Of a DNA stretch of 64,000 bases, positions 17,452 through 25,910 are shown one piece after another. Both the position numbers and the translations under genes were made by a program. Where the stretch lies: assembly GCA_014239555.1 (NCBI GenBank), contig JAAZYR010000001.1, positions 186,001-250,000 on the forward strand, read 5' to 3'. Position 1 is the stretch's first letter. The number at the start of each line of letters is the position of its first letter. A model generated the notes under the pieces. That model was given only the letters and a program-made list of their open reading frames with translations. It was not told where the DNA came from and searched no databases. This stretch comes from Acidimicrobiales bacterium (lineage in GTDB: Bacteria > Actinomycetota > Acidimicrobiia > Acidimicrobiales > Poriferisodalaceae).

Positions 17452-19401
17452 TTATGGCTCGGCGATTACTGCCAAGATCTCTGGGCCGGTGCGTTCGAGG
17501 CGAGATCTCCCGAGTCCTGTAACGGTCTCTAACTGCGAAATTGTGGTCGGAGCTGCTGTCGCCACTTTGGCGATCAAATGATCGGGGAGCAAAGCAGCTG
17601 ACTGGATCCGACGTGATCGCGCCGTCCTATCAATCCAGTCTCTGAGCCGTTGATAGCGAAGGTCGGTTTCGCTGTTGGTTGCTTTGCCTAGGTTTTTTCG
17701 CGCTTCTGCCAAATAAGTTGCTGCTTGTTGTGTGGAAGGCAGCTTTGGTCGTTTATTGGCCGTTTCAATGAGTTGAAGCCATGGGGAAGGTTCGCGGCTT
17801 TCTAATCTTTCGCCCTTACGTCTTGCTCGCGCCCACGTCAAATGAAGCTGCTGTTGAGCGCGAGAAATCGCTACGTAGAACAACCGTCGTTCTTCAGGAT
17901 CGTCGGGTCGAATTGGAACGAGACCATTTTCAACCCCGGCAATGACCACGAAAGGCCACTCGAGACCTTTTGCTGCGTGAAAGGTCACAAGGTCGACGCC
18001 ATCCTCGTCAGTGTCAAGGTCGCCGGGCCGCAGTGTGCGAAGCCAATCACGAAAGCCGGCCCCATCAGCGTGCGTATGTTCCCCGGTGTATTGGACGGCC
18101 AGTTCAGCGACCCGATTTTGGGGCCCGTGATCAAACTCCTCTAAAAGATCCGCTGCTAACGCCGCAAACTCATTGCCCGCGCTACATAACTGATCGATTA
18201 CCTCTTGAACTTCAGGGAGCTTGAGCATTCCTCCCTGACCTCGAAGCCTGTGCGGCACCTGAAATTGGGTCAACGCGCGAGAGATGGCTTGGAGTTGTTC
18301 GTTTGTGCGAGCGAGCACCGCGTGTCTGGACCATCGTGTTTCGGGGAGTCGCTCCTCGCGTAGATGTCGCGCGATACCAAGTGCTTCTTCCCAATCGTCG
18401 GTGAAGTTGGCGCTCGTTGGAAGTTGGGCCTCTACGGCTTCACTATCGGATTCAGGAGAGGTTCGGCCAAGAACTGCGTTTGCTGAACGAATGATCTGCG
18501 GTTGACTTCGATGGTTAGTGGCCAGCACTTCTGTTCCCGCCGAAGGGAAGTCTGAAGAGAAATTAATTAAATGTTCTGCGTTCGCACCGTTCCAACCGTA
18601 AATCGCTTGATCCGGGTCACCGACTACACACAAATCTGTCCGTTCACCGACCCAAGCCCGTAAGAGATCGAACTGGGTTTGGTTGAGGTCCTGGTATTCA
18701 TCTACGAAAAAGTGTCGGAATACCCAATGTTGGGCATCTCGGAACGCATGATCAGTTTCTAAAAGTTGAGTGCATTCGACCAAAATGTCATCAAAATCTA
18801 AGAGCCCACGGCGACGCTTATAGGCGATATATGACTGGTGCAGCAGTGCTATCTGGCTCGCTTGTGCATCCCCCACTCGCCCGCGACCTGGGCCGTTTCG
18901 GTATTCGTCGGGAGTTAACGCTTGAGAACAAATCCAATCAATTTCTGTGACGGCCGCGCTCAGTCGCAGATTGGGAAAATCTCCGATCAATTCCTTCAAC
19001 AATGGGCGCCGTCCGGGTAGAACAACTGGCGGTCTTTTTCCGCGGTCCGATCGGTGCTGTCGAATTTGTGCCAAAGCAACAGCATGGAAAGTGCCGACCG
19101 CTCCTAAGTCGCGAATTCCCATTCGATTAAGTCGTGACCGGAGCTGACTTGCAGCCCGCCGGGTGAAGGTGAGAGCAAGTACCCGTCGCGCATCAACGCT
19201 CCCGTCGGCGACCCTGCGCGCGATCCGGTTAGTGAGCACACGAGTTTTTCCTGAACCCGGGCCAGCAAGAATTCGTAACGGTGCATCATCCGAATCCACC
19301 GCTTTTTGTTGCTCGCGATCTAACCGATCAAACTGAGGACCTGGGGCGCGTGTAGCAGAGGTACGAAAGCTGAGTTCCTCACTACCTTGCGATGCTCCCA
19401 T
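17452..19401 (-). CDS. uvrD2: UvrD2-like DNA helicase with HRDC-like C-terminus
   Basis: A 649-residue superfamily 1A helicase. Motif I AGPGSGKT, motif II VDEYQDLNQ, motif III VGDPDQAIYGWNGA and motif V/VI regions (VTFHAAKGLEW, FYVAISRA) are all present. The last ~75 residues, from LRDWIDRTA to RTGPEILAVI, resemble an HRDC nucleic-acid-binding domain as in mycobacterial UvrD2. The four-cysteine motif that links the two parts in the mycobacterial enzyme is absent: no Cys occurs in the last 230 residues. ATG 19401 is preferred to the TTG at 19455. It diverges from a BtuF-like gene, whose start lies 57 bp away. Confidence 0.88.
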   Translation of the reverse strand: MGASQGSEELSFRTSATRAPGPQFDRLDREQQKAVDSDDAPLRILAGPGSGKTRVLTNRIARRVADGSVDARRVLALTFTRRAASQLRSRLNRMGIRDLGAVGTFHAVALAQIRQHRSDRGKRPPVVLPGRRPLLKELIGDFPNLRLSAAVTEIDWICSQALTPDEYRNGPGRGRVGDAQASQIALLHQSYIAYKRRRGLLDFDDILVECTQLLETDHAFRDAQHWVFRHFFVDEYQDLNQTQFDLLRAWVGERTDLCVVGDPDQAIYGWNGANAEHLINFSSDFPSAGTEVLATNHRSQPQIIRSANAVLGRTSPESDSEAVEAQLPTSANFTDDWEEALGIARHLREERLPETRWSRHAVLARTNEQLQAISRALTQFQVPHRLRGQGGMLKLPEVQEVIDQLCSAGNEFAALAADLLEEFDHGPQNRVAELAVQYTGEHTHADGAGFRDWLRTLRPGDLDTDEDGVDLVTFHAAKGLEWPFVVIAGVENGLVPIRPDDPEERRLFYVAISRAQQQLHLTWARARRKGERLESREPSPWLQLIETANKRPKLPSTQQAATYLAEARKNLGKATNSETDLRYQRLRDWIDRTARSRRIQSAALLPDHLIAKVATAAPTTISQLETVTGLGRSRLERTGPEILAVIAEP

Positions 19402-19458
19402 CCAGCCGACGCTACCGCCTAGGTGGGACCGCGAGTTCCTTACGTCTACTCTCAACCT

Positions 19459-20160
19459 ATGGCGTCAACCCTTCGAGTTGTAAGTCTGGTACCTAGCGTC
19501 ACGGAGACTTTGCTTTCTTGGGGAATTGAACCAATCGCCTGCACCCGGTTTTGTGAGCAGCCCAGCATCAATCACGTTGGAGGTACCAAAGACCCCGACG
19601 TCGATGCGATTGAGGAATTGAAACCCGATCTTGTCATTGTGGACCGCGAAGAGAACCGTCTGGAGGACTACCACGCGCTGCGGAGTCGAGACATAAATGT
19701 GGAGTCCTTGCACGTAGCGTCGCTGAACGACGTTGACTCGGAGATGAGGCGCTTGGCAGTGCGCCTTGGTGTTGAGTGGTCGTATGCACTCAGCCCACAG
19801 CGCGCTAGACGCGGCATCAGAGCATTCGTTCCTATATGGAGACGCCCATGGATGACCATCGGTGCCGGTACCTACGGAGCCTCGGTGCTAGGCCATCTGG
19901 GTATCGACGTACTTTTTGCCGATTCAGAGGACGCCTACCCGACAGTTGAAGAGCACCAATTGGTGGAGACTGAAATCGATGTGGTGCTGGCGCCTAGCGA
20001 GCCGTACCCATTCGGCGAACGACACTTGGACCTACTAAATTCCATCGCTCCCGTGATGCTCGTCGACGGTCAAGATCTTTTTTGGTGGGGATCGAGAACC
20101 TCTGCCGCCGTTGATCGACTGGACGAACGTTTACAATCCTCAATTGATGGGGGTCGATGA
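19459..20160 (+). CDS. BtuF/TroA-like metal- or corrinoid-binding protein without signal peptide
   Basis: A 233-residue protein with the helical-backbone metal-receptor fold (BtuF/FecB-like). It begins LRVVSLVPSVTETLLSWG and contains VGGTKDPDVDAIEELKPDLVI, both typical of vitamin B12 or siderophore binding proteins. No signal peptide or lipobox precedes the domain, so it seems cytoplasmic, unlike transporter-linked relatives, and no permease is nearby. ATG at 19459 starts the domain better than the upstream start at 19423. Its stop overlaps the start of the next gene (ATGATG/TGA), so they are translationally coupled. Confidence 0.8.
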   Translation: MASTLRVVSLVPSVTETLLSWGIEPIACTRFCEQPSINHVGGTKDPDVDAIEELKPDLVIVDREENRLEDYHALRSRDINVESLHVASLNDVDSEMRRLAVRLGVEWSYALSPQRARRGIRAFVPIWRRPWMTIGAGTYGASVLGHLGIDVLFADSEDAYPTVEEHQLVETEIDVVLAPSEPYPFGERHLDLLNSIAPVMLVDGQDLFWWGSRTSAAVDRLDERLQSSIDGGR

Positions 20161-21056
20161 TGGGGCCACAAACATCTGGAACAGCTCGGAACGGTGACGT
20201 CGAACTTTACTTCGATGCACATGGTGACAACTCAAACCCTCCCGTTCTGTTTGTCAATGGTCTGGGTAGCCAGTCAATTAATTTTCTCCCCGCATGGGTC
20301 GAAGCCTTCTGCCGTGCTGGGTTTTATGTGATTCGCATGGATAATCGTGACGTCGGACTGTCATCGAAAACACCCGGAGAGCCTCCAGGCATTGATCGAG
20401 CGCTAAAACAATTGGCGGAAAACCACTCTCCTGATCAGTTTTTCGCGCCGTATGACTTGTCCGATATGGCCATGGACTGCCTCGCAGTGTTGGATGCCCT
20501 AGAGATAGAACAAGCTCATGTTTGGGGCATGTCTATGGGCGGAATGATTGCTCAAACCCTCGCAATCAATCACCCGGCCCGACTGCGATCGATGACAACA
20601 GTCATGTCCACCACGGGCGAAATTGGGGTCGGTCAGGCAACCCCAGAGGCAGCGGCCCTATTAGCGTCAACAGGTGATGACCGAGCTAGCGTCGTCGCCA
20701 ACGCAGTCGCAGCACGCCAGCTTCATGGCGGAGCCTTATTTGATAAGAATTGGGCGTTTTCGTTAGAGGAAGCGGCCTACGACAGATGTCACCATCCTCA
20801 GGGTCGCGTGTGGCAATTATTGGCCGTATTGGCTTCGGGCTCGCGAGCCGAGCAACTTCCGACCGTCAGAGTGCCCACTATGGTCATCCATGGCAGGATG
20901 GACCCGCTGATTCAGTTGGATGGTGGTGAAGCGACCGCTGCGTTAATACCTGACGCTGAACTAGTGGTGTATGACCAGATGGGTCACGACACGCCCGAAC
21001 CACTATGGGTTGACTACGTAACTGACTTACAACGATTGGCGGATCGAACACAGTGA
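20157..21056 (+). CDS. alpha/beta hydrolase
   Basis: A 299-residue alpha/beta hydrolase with the oxyanion region FVNGLGSQS, nucleophile elbow WGMSMGG (Ser near 125), acid in VIHGRMDPL and His in MGHDTPEP. The cap region has NRDVGLSSK, common in esterases of this group. It overlaps the preceding gene by 4 nt and the following gene by 4 nt, which points to a tightly coupled three-gene unit (metal-receptor-like, hydrolase, PPOX-fold). Substrate unknown. Confidence 0.88.
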   Translation: MMGPQTSGTARNGDVELYFDAHGDNSNPPVLFVNGLGSQSINFLPAWVEAFCRAGFYVIRMDNRDVGLSSKTPGEPPGIDRALKQLAENHSPDQFFAPYDLSDMAMDCLAVLDALEIEQAHVWGMSMGGMIAQTLAINHPARLRSMTTVMSTTGEIGVGQATPEAAALLASTGDDRASVVANAVAARQLHGGALFDKNWAFSLEEAAYDRCHHPQGRVWQLLAVLASGSRAEQLPTVRVPTMVIHGRMDPLIQLDGGEATAALIPDAELVVYDQMGHDTPEPLWVDYVTDLQRLADRTQ

Positions 21057-21673
21057 GTAAAAAACACATCATCACAGAGATTGACCAGCTCGAAACTCTG
21101 TATGGGGAAGCGACACCCAGAGCGATTACGAAAGAGATTGGGTACCTCAATTCGGAATATCGAGCCTTTGTCGAAGCGGCGCCCTTCATGGCGGTAGCGA
21201 CCGTTGGAAGTGAAGGTCTTGATTGTTCTCCCCGCGGGGACCGCGGCAGCGTCGTTCGGGTGGTGGGTGAAAAAGTCATTCAGTTCGCAGATCGAAGAGG
21301 CAACAATCGCCTTGATACGTTGCGAAACATCGTTCAGGACAACCGAATTGGACTCTTATTTCTGGTCCCTGGGGTATCTGAAACGATGCGAATAAATGGG
21401 AGGGCAATTATCTCGACCGCCCCCGACTTACTGGCCTCTTTCTCAGTTGATGACAAGACTCCCAGATCGGTTGTCGAAGTAACCATCGACCAGGCATATT
21501 TTCAATGTTCGAAGGCCTTATTTCGATCTGGTATCTGGGATCCAGAAAATCGACCTACGGACACCAACGTGCCGACGGCCGGCGAAATGCTCCAAGCCAC
21601 GGTTGACAGCCACTTCGACCCAGAGGAATACGACAAAACATCACAGAAGCGAAATCTGGCCGAACTTTGGTAA
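21053..21673 (+). CDS. pyridoxamine 5'-phosphate oxidase family (FMN split-barrel) protein
   Basis: A 206-residue protein with the flavin-binding split-barrel fold. Recognisable pieces are FMAVATVGSEGLDCSPRGD, then FADRRGNNRLDTLRNI and IGLLFLVPGVSETMRINGRA. Proteins of this type are usually F420- or FMN-dependent oxidoreductases, or bind flavin or haem. The start is GTG at 21053, overlapping the previous stop (GTGA). It may act with the upstream hydrolase; the reaction is unknown. Confidence 0.85.
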   Translation: MSKKHIITEIDQLETLYGEATPRAITKEIGYLNSEYRAFVEAAPFMAVATVGSEGLDCSPRGDRGSVVRVVGEKVIQFADRRGNNRLDTLRNIVQDNRIGLLFLVPGVSETMRINGRAIISTAPDLLASFSVDDKTPRSVVEVTIDQAYFQCSKALFRSGIWDPENRPTDTNVPTAGEMLQATVDSHFDPEEYDKTSQKRNLAELW

Positions 21674-21744
21674 GTGGCTAAGTCGAGCGATCCGAGACTT
21701 AACTGAGCTACTAGGTTGAACTTGATCTTTAGAAAGAGAGTCGC

Positions 21745-22890
21745 ATGGGCCCGCTTCAAGGAATTCGAGTCATAGAACTTCAAGGTATTGGTCCTGGGCC
21801 ATTCTGCGGAATGATGCTCAGCGATATGGGGGCTGAGGTCATTCGCATCGACCGAGCTGGGAATGTCTCAGGCGGAGACGCCGAGAACCCACCCATCGAC
21901 GTGTTGGCTCGAGGTCGATCGTCTATCGGAGTCGATCTCAAAAATCCTGACGGCGTTGAAGTTGTCCTTCGACTAGTGGAGACATCTGATGCGCTGATCG
22001 AAGGTTTCCGGCCTGGTGTAATGGAACGACTTGGTCTAGGTCCCGAAGAATGTCTCGCTCGAAACCCGAAACTTGTATTTGGGCGGATGACCGGATGGGG
22101 TCAAGAGGGTCCCTATGCAATGGCGGCGGGGCACGACATCAACTACATCGCATTAGCCGGTGCCCTTGAGCCCATCGGGCGCAATGGAGAAGCTCCAGTG
22201 CCTCCACTCAACCTGGTCGGTGACTTCGGCGGCGGTGGCATGTTGCTGGCTTTTGGAGTGGCCTGTGGAATAGTTGAAGCTCAGCGTTCGGGCCACGGTC
22301 AGGTTGTAGATGCGGCGATGGTAGATGGGGCCGCAAGCCTGATGGCCATGTTTCACTCCATGCGCGCCCTCGGCATTTGGAACGATGAGCGTGGAACTAA
22401 TCTTCTCGACACGGGCAGTCATTTCTACGATGTTTACGAATGCTCCGACGGCCGGTATATATCCATCGGGTCTATCGAGCCGCAGTTCTACGCCGAACTG
22501 ATGCGACTCACTGGACTCGATGGAGATGAAGACTTTGCCGCACAGCTATCCCGCAGTTCCTGGCCAGAATTGAAGGAACGTATTGCCGCTCTCTTCAAAA
22601 CCCGCACGAGAGATGAATGGTGCGAGATAATGGACGCCACTGACGTCTGCTTCGCCCCTGTCTTAACGCTTGCGGAAGCACCCGAGCATCCGCACAATCA
22701 GCATCGGGAAGTCTTTACGGAGCTTTCAGGCGTGATCCAGCCGAACCCGTCTCCGCGATTTAGTAGGACTGAAGCCACGATTCAAGGTCCCCCAGCGCAT
22801 CCTGGACAAGACACGGATGAAGTGCTTCGCTCCGTCGGATATGACGCTGACGACGTCGTCAAACTCCGCGACACAGGAGCGGTCGCCTGA
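21745..22890 (+). CDS. CaiB/BaiF family III CoA-transferase (alpha-methylacyl-CoA racemase-like)
   Basis: A 381-residue family III CoA-transferase. It opens MGPLQGIRVIELQGIGPGPF, followed by LSDMGAEVIRID and GRGRSSIGVDLKNPDG, the CoA-binding signature. The MTGWGQEGPYA and HDINYIALAGAL segments are characteristic of alpha-methylacyl-CoA racemases, and VDAAMVDGAASL holds the catalytic Asp region. It probably epimerises 2-methylacyl-CoA esters in branched-chain or sterol side-chain breakdown, though CoA transfer is possible. It starts 71 bp after the PPOX gene. Confidence 0.9.
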   Translation: MGPLQGIRVIELQGIGPGPFCGMMLSDMGAEVIRIDRAGNVSGGDAENPPIDVLARGRSSIGVDLKNPDGVEVVLRLVETSDALIEGFRPGVMERLGLGPEECLARNPKLVFGRMTGWGQEGPYAMAAGHDINYIALAGALEPIGRNGEAPVPPLNLVGDFGGGGMLLAFGVACGIVEAQRSGHGQVVDAAMVDGAASLMAMFHSMRALGIWNDERGTNLLDTGSHFYDVYECSDGRYISIGSIEPQFYAELMRLTGLDGDEDFAAQLSRSSWPELKERIAALFKTRTRDEWCEIMDATDVCFAPVLTLAEAPEHPHNQHREVFTELSGVIQPNPSPRFSRTEATIQGPPAHPGQDTDEVLRSVGYDADDVVKLRDTGAVA

Positions 22891-22925
22891 GAGCTGAATC
22901 CGACTCCGAAGAGGCGCCGGCTGGT

Positions 22926-23243
22926 TTGCCCGGCAACCTCGCGCCCTTGTACGCGGAGGCTCAAGATGTCCTCGGACAATCACCAGCATCAGCCTGCGCG
23001 ATTTTGAGGATCCTAATCCAGGCCGTTATCCGAGATCGAGGCCTGCGGGGTCGACATATCGTTCGTGACGTGGGAACTCTGGTGGAGCAGGGTGCGCCCG
23101 TCGGATTACTCAGAGCCCTCGACGTCGTTGCCATGAGCGACGAAGCAGCCAAAACTCCAGCGGAATTACGACTCGCGGATGGACACACTGACGCTCAGAA
23201 CTTGAACATGTTCCTCCACTTGCTTGCCGACCAGACAGCTTGA
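22926..23243 (+). CDS. DUF4145-like small protein
   Basis: A ~105-residue protein. The segment LYAEAQDVLGQSPASACAILRILIQAVIRDRG resembles the helical core of DUF4145, a domain often found beside or fused to nucleases and restriction proteins. No catalytic residues are visible. The start is uncertain: TTG at 22926 is the first conventional codon in frame, and no ATG or GTG exists between it and the preceding CoA-transferase stop. A CTG at 22887 overlapping that stop would add 13 residues. It is likely co-transcribed with its neighbours. Confidence 0.55.
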   Translation: MPGNLAPLYAEAQDVLGQSPASACAILRILIQAVIRDRGLRGRHIVRDVGTLVEQGAPVGLLRALDVVAMSDEAAKTPAELRLADGHTDAQNLNMFLHLLADQTA

Positions 23244-23250
23244 TGATCGA

Positions 23251-23607
23251 GTGTTGAGCGCGCTTCACCTGGTCGCGTGTTGGTTTCTAGTCGTAGGAAA
23301 TGGGATTGCCGGTGTCTGGGCGTTGGCCTCTGGACGAGTCCCCAGTCTTAAAGGCCCGCAGCTCTGGAGGTTCACGGCTTTCGTCCAAACCTTGGTTTTT
23401 GTGCAAGTCACCCTGGCAGCGATAAGCGTCAACGCGAATGACGGCGGCCCCCAAACTTTTCACGTCTTCTATGGCGTTTTAGCCGCAACAACCGTTGGCG
23501 TTCTTTACAGCTATCGACAGCAGCTTCGAGAGCGACTTCACATGCTTTACGGGTGGGGCGGCCTGTTCATCATGGGCCTCGGAATTCGAGCGTTGGTCCT
23601 GCTGTGA
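23251..23607 (+). CDS. small integral membrane protein
   Basis: A ~118-residue protein with four hydrophobic segments: LHLVACWFLVVGNGIAGVWAL, AFVQTLVFVQVTLAAISV, FYGVLAATTVGVLYSY and MLYGWGGLFIMGLGIRALVLL. A short basic stretch (RQQLRERLH) lies before the last one. GTG at 23251 is preferred, 7 bp after the previous stop; TTG at 23224 would overlap it. No enzyme motif is visible. It ends 31 bp from the convergent pckG stop. Confidence 0.65.
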   Translation: MLSALHLVACWFLVVGNGIAGVWALASGRVPSLKGPQLWRFTAFVQTLVFVQVTLAAISVNANDGGPQTFHVFYGVLAATTVGVLYSYRQQLRERLHMLYGWGGLFIMGLGIRALVLL

Positions 23608-23638
23608 CTACTTTGCGGCCGTTAAGTCAACGAAACCT

Positions 23639-25429
23639 TTAGTTGGCGAGTCTGTCGGCTAACTGGGTGAGTTGAAGCCGCAATTCATTTGGCAGTCGCT
23701 CGCCTATCGATTCGTAGTGATCTTCGATCAAACTGAGTTCCTTCTGCCATTCGGTCACGTCGACTGCTAGGAGCGATTCAAGAGCGTCCGTAGCCAGATC
23801 TAACCCAGCGACATCAAGGTCCTCAGTCTTTGGGACCATTCCAATGGGTGTTTCAATAGCTTCGGTTGTGCCAGCAATACGGCCTAGAACCCATTTGAGA
23901 ACTCTCGCGTTGTCACCAAATCCTGGCCAGATGAAGCGACCTTCGGGGTCTTTCCGGAACCAATTTACGTAGAACAGTTTTGGAAGTTTCGCACCCTGAT
24001 GTTTTCCGATATCGAGCCAGTGTTGAAAATAATCGCCGAAGTTGTATCCACAGAATGGGAGCATTGCGAAGGGATCTCGACGAACTTGCCCGATTGCCCC
24101 AGCAGCAGCAGCGGTTTTCTCTGATGACATCACTGATCCGAGGAAAACGCCATGTTCCCAATCGAGGGCTTCTGACACCAGTGGCACGGTCGTGGCTCGT
24201 CGGCCGCCAAAAAGTATTGCCGAAATCGGAACACCTGCCGGGTCCTCCCAAGAGGGCGCTATCGAAGGGCACTGCGCCGCGGGAACTGTGAATCGAGCAT
24301 TCGGGTGAGCCGCTGGCGCTTCCACTTCTGGAGTCCAGGTTTGCCCCTTCCAGTCAACCAAGCGAGCCGGTGGCTCGTCGGTGAGCCCTTCCCACCAGAC
24401 GTCTCCGTCCTCAGTCTGGGCGACATTGGTGAATACGCAGTTGCCCGAAAGGGTCGCGAGAGCGTTCGGATTAGTTTTCTCCCCAGTACCAGGAGCCACT
24501 CCGAAAAAACCGGCCTCAGGGTTTATCGCGTATAACTGGCCGTCTCCACCAAATTTCATCCAAGCGATGTCGTCTCCAATCGTCTCCACCTTCCAGCCAG
24601 GTAAAGACGGGATCATCATCGCCATATTCGTCTTGCCGCACGCTGACGGGAACGCCGCCGCTACGTATTTGGTTTCGCCCCCGGGCGGGGTGACGCCAAC
24701 GATCAACATGTGTTCGGCGAGCCAGCCTTCCTCGCGCGCCATTGTCGAGGCAATCCTGAGAGCAAAACACTTCTTACCCAGTAATGCGTTACCGCCGTAG
24801 CCGGAGCCGTAGGACCAGATTTCTCGAGTGCCCGGAAAATGAACGATGTACTTATTTTCGGAATCGCATGGCCAAGTGACATCGCCTTCACCTGGAGCCA
24901 ACGGGGCTCCCAACGAGTGAACACATGGCACCCACTCGCTCTCACCAAGCGCGTCCAAGGCGCCCTGCCCCATGCGGGTCATAATTCGCATTGAAGCGGC
25001 AACGTAGGGTGAGTCGGTTAGCTGAACGCCTATGTGTGCTATCGGTGACCCGAGCGGCCCCATCGAAAAGGGCACTACGAACATAGTGCGCCCGGCCATC
25101 GAAGCTCGGAAGAGATCTAACATCTCGGTTCGCATAGCTTCGGGTTCACGCCAATTGTTGTTGTTTCCGGCATCGGCAGGATCATCGCTGCATATGAATG
25201 TCCTGTCCTCGACGCGAGCGACGTCGCCAGGGTCGGATCGAGCCAAAAAACTATTCGGACGTTTTGCGTCATTGAGAGGAATCAGGGTGCCTTGTTCCAC
25301 CATCGAAGCAGCTAACTCGTCATACTCATCTTGACTTCCGTCACACCAGTGGATGGAGTCAGGAGTCAGTACTTCGGCCCAACTGTTTACCCACTCAAGA
25401 AGGCGTTCGTTGGTGGTCGTTCCAGGCAT
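23639..25429 (-). CDS. pckG: phosphoenolpyruvate carboxykinase (GTP)
   Basis: A 596-residue GTP-dependent PEP carboxykinase that converts oxaloacetate and GTP to PEP, GDP and CO2 in gluconeogenesis. The kinase P-loop [13 protein letters not shown] is clear, as are the substrate-binding [13 protein letters not shown] and the [14 protein letters not shown] stretch of the GTP class. ATG at 25429 was chosen because GGAGGT lies 5 nt upstream; the in-frame ATG at 25441 overlaps that site. It lies downstream of a small cold-shock-like gene on the same strand. Confidence 0.96.
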   Translation of the reverse strand: MPGTTTNERLLEWVNSWAEVLTPDSIHWCDGSQDEYDELAASMVEQGTLIPLNDAKRPNSFLARSDPGDVARVEDRTFICSDDPADAGNNNNWREPEAMRTEMLDLFRASMAGRTMFVVPFSMGPLGSPIAHIGVQLTDSPYVAASMRIMTRMGQGALDALGESEWVPCVHSLGAPLAPGEGDVTWPCDSENKYIVHFPGTREIWSYGSGYGGNALLGKKCFALRIASTMAREEGWLAEHMLIVGVTPPGGETKYVAAAFPSACGKTNMAMMIPSLPGWKVETIGDDIAWMKFGGDGQLYAINPEAGFFGVAPGTGEKTNPNALATLSGNCVFTNVAQTEDGDVWWEGLTDEPPARLVDWKGQTWTPEVEAPAAHPNARFTVPAAQCPSIAPSWEDPAGVPISAILFGGRRATTVPLVSEALDWEHGVFLGSVMSSEKTAAAAGAIGQVRRDPFAMLPFCGYNFGDYFQHWLDIGKHQGAKLPKLFYVNWFRKDPEGRFIWPGFGDNARVLKWVLGRIAGTTEAIETPIGMVPKTEDLDVAGLDLATDALESLLAVDVTEWQKELSLIEDHYESIGERLPNELRLQLTQLADRLAN

Positions 25430-25482
25430 TTTGACCTCCATTTGCTTTCAGACGTCGACTGGGGAATATCCCCAGTTCTTGG

Positions 25483-25728
25483 TCACGCGTCGCCCCCCGC
25501 GGACGTGATCCAATCAGGTGTACCAAGGTCAACTTCACTGCCCAGCCTTAGCTGAGTTGCTAGTCCTTGTTCGTTGAGGTCGAAGACGACCCTTTGCCCC
25601 TGTCGCACCATCCGAAAGATCGATCCTTCAAGAGCGTCCAAGGCCAAGTCGTACTCAGCGCGGCCGACGTCGTCGACCACTACTCCCGTTCTTGACTGGG
25701 GGTCATATGATTTTATGACACCTTGCAC
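25483..25728 (-). CDS. cold-shock-like small protein
   Basis: An 81-residue protein whose first two-thirds read like an OB-fold/cold-shock domain: MQGVIKSYDPQSRTGVVVDD, then GSIFRMVRQGQRVVFDL. The classic RNP motifs KGFGFI and VFVHF are not present, so nucleic-acid binding is not certain. The GTG start has GGAGG 7 nt upstream. It lies just upstream of pckG on the same strand (53-bp gap) and may share its transcript. A role as a small RNA-binding regulator is only an inference. Confidence 0.65.
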   Translation of the reverse strand: MQGVIKSYDPQSRTGVVVDDVGRAEYDLALDALEGSIFRMVRQGQRVVFDLNEQGLATQLRLGSEVDLGTPDWITSAGGDA

Positions 25729-25910
25729 TACTGGCCTCCGGTAGCAACCCTGAAGATCGCGTTTGATCTATGGCACAAGCTTCGATAGCGACCCTATGAC
25801 GGTCTGTGAAGCGGGCACAACTTAGCAACTGAGAGAAGCTATTGGGTGGAGTGCGAGCATTAGTGTTAGTCGCCTATTGATAGTGCGACCTGCGGGTAGC
25901 ATCGGCTTCT

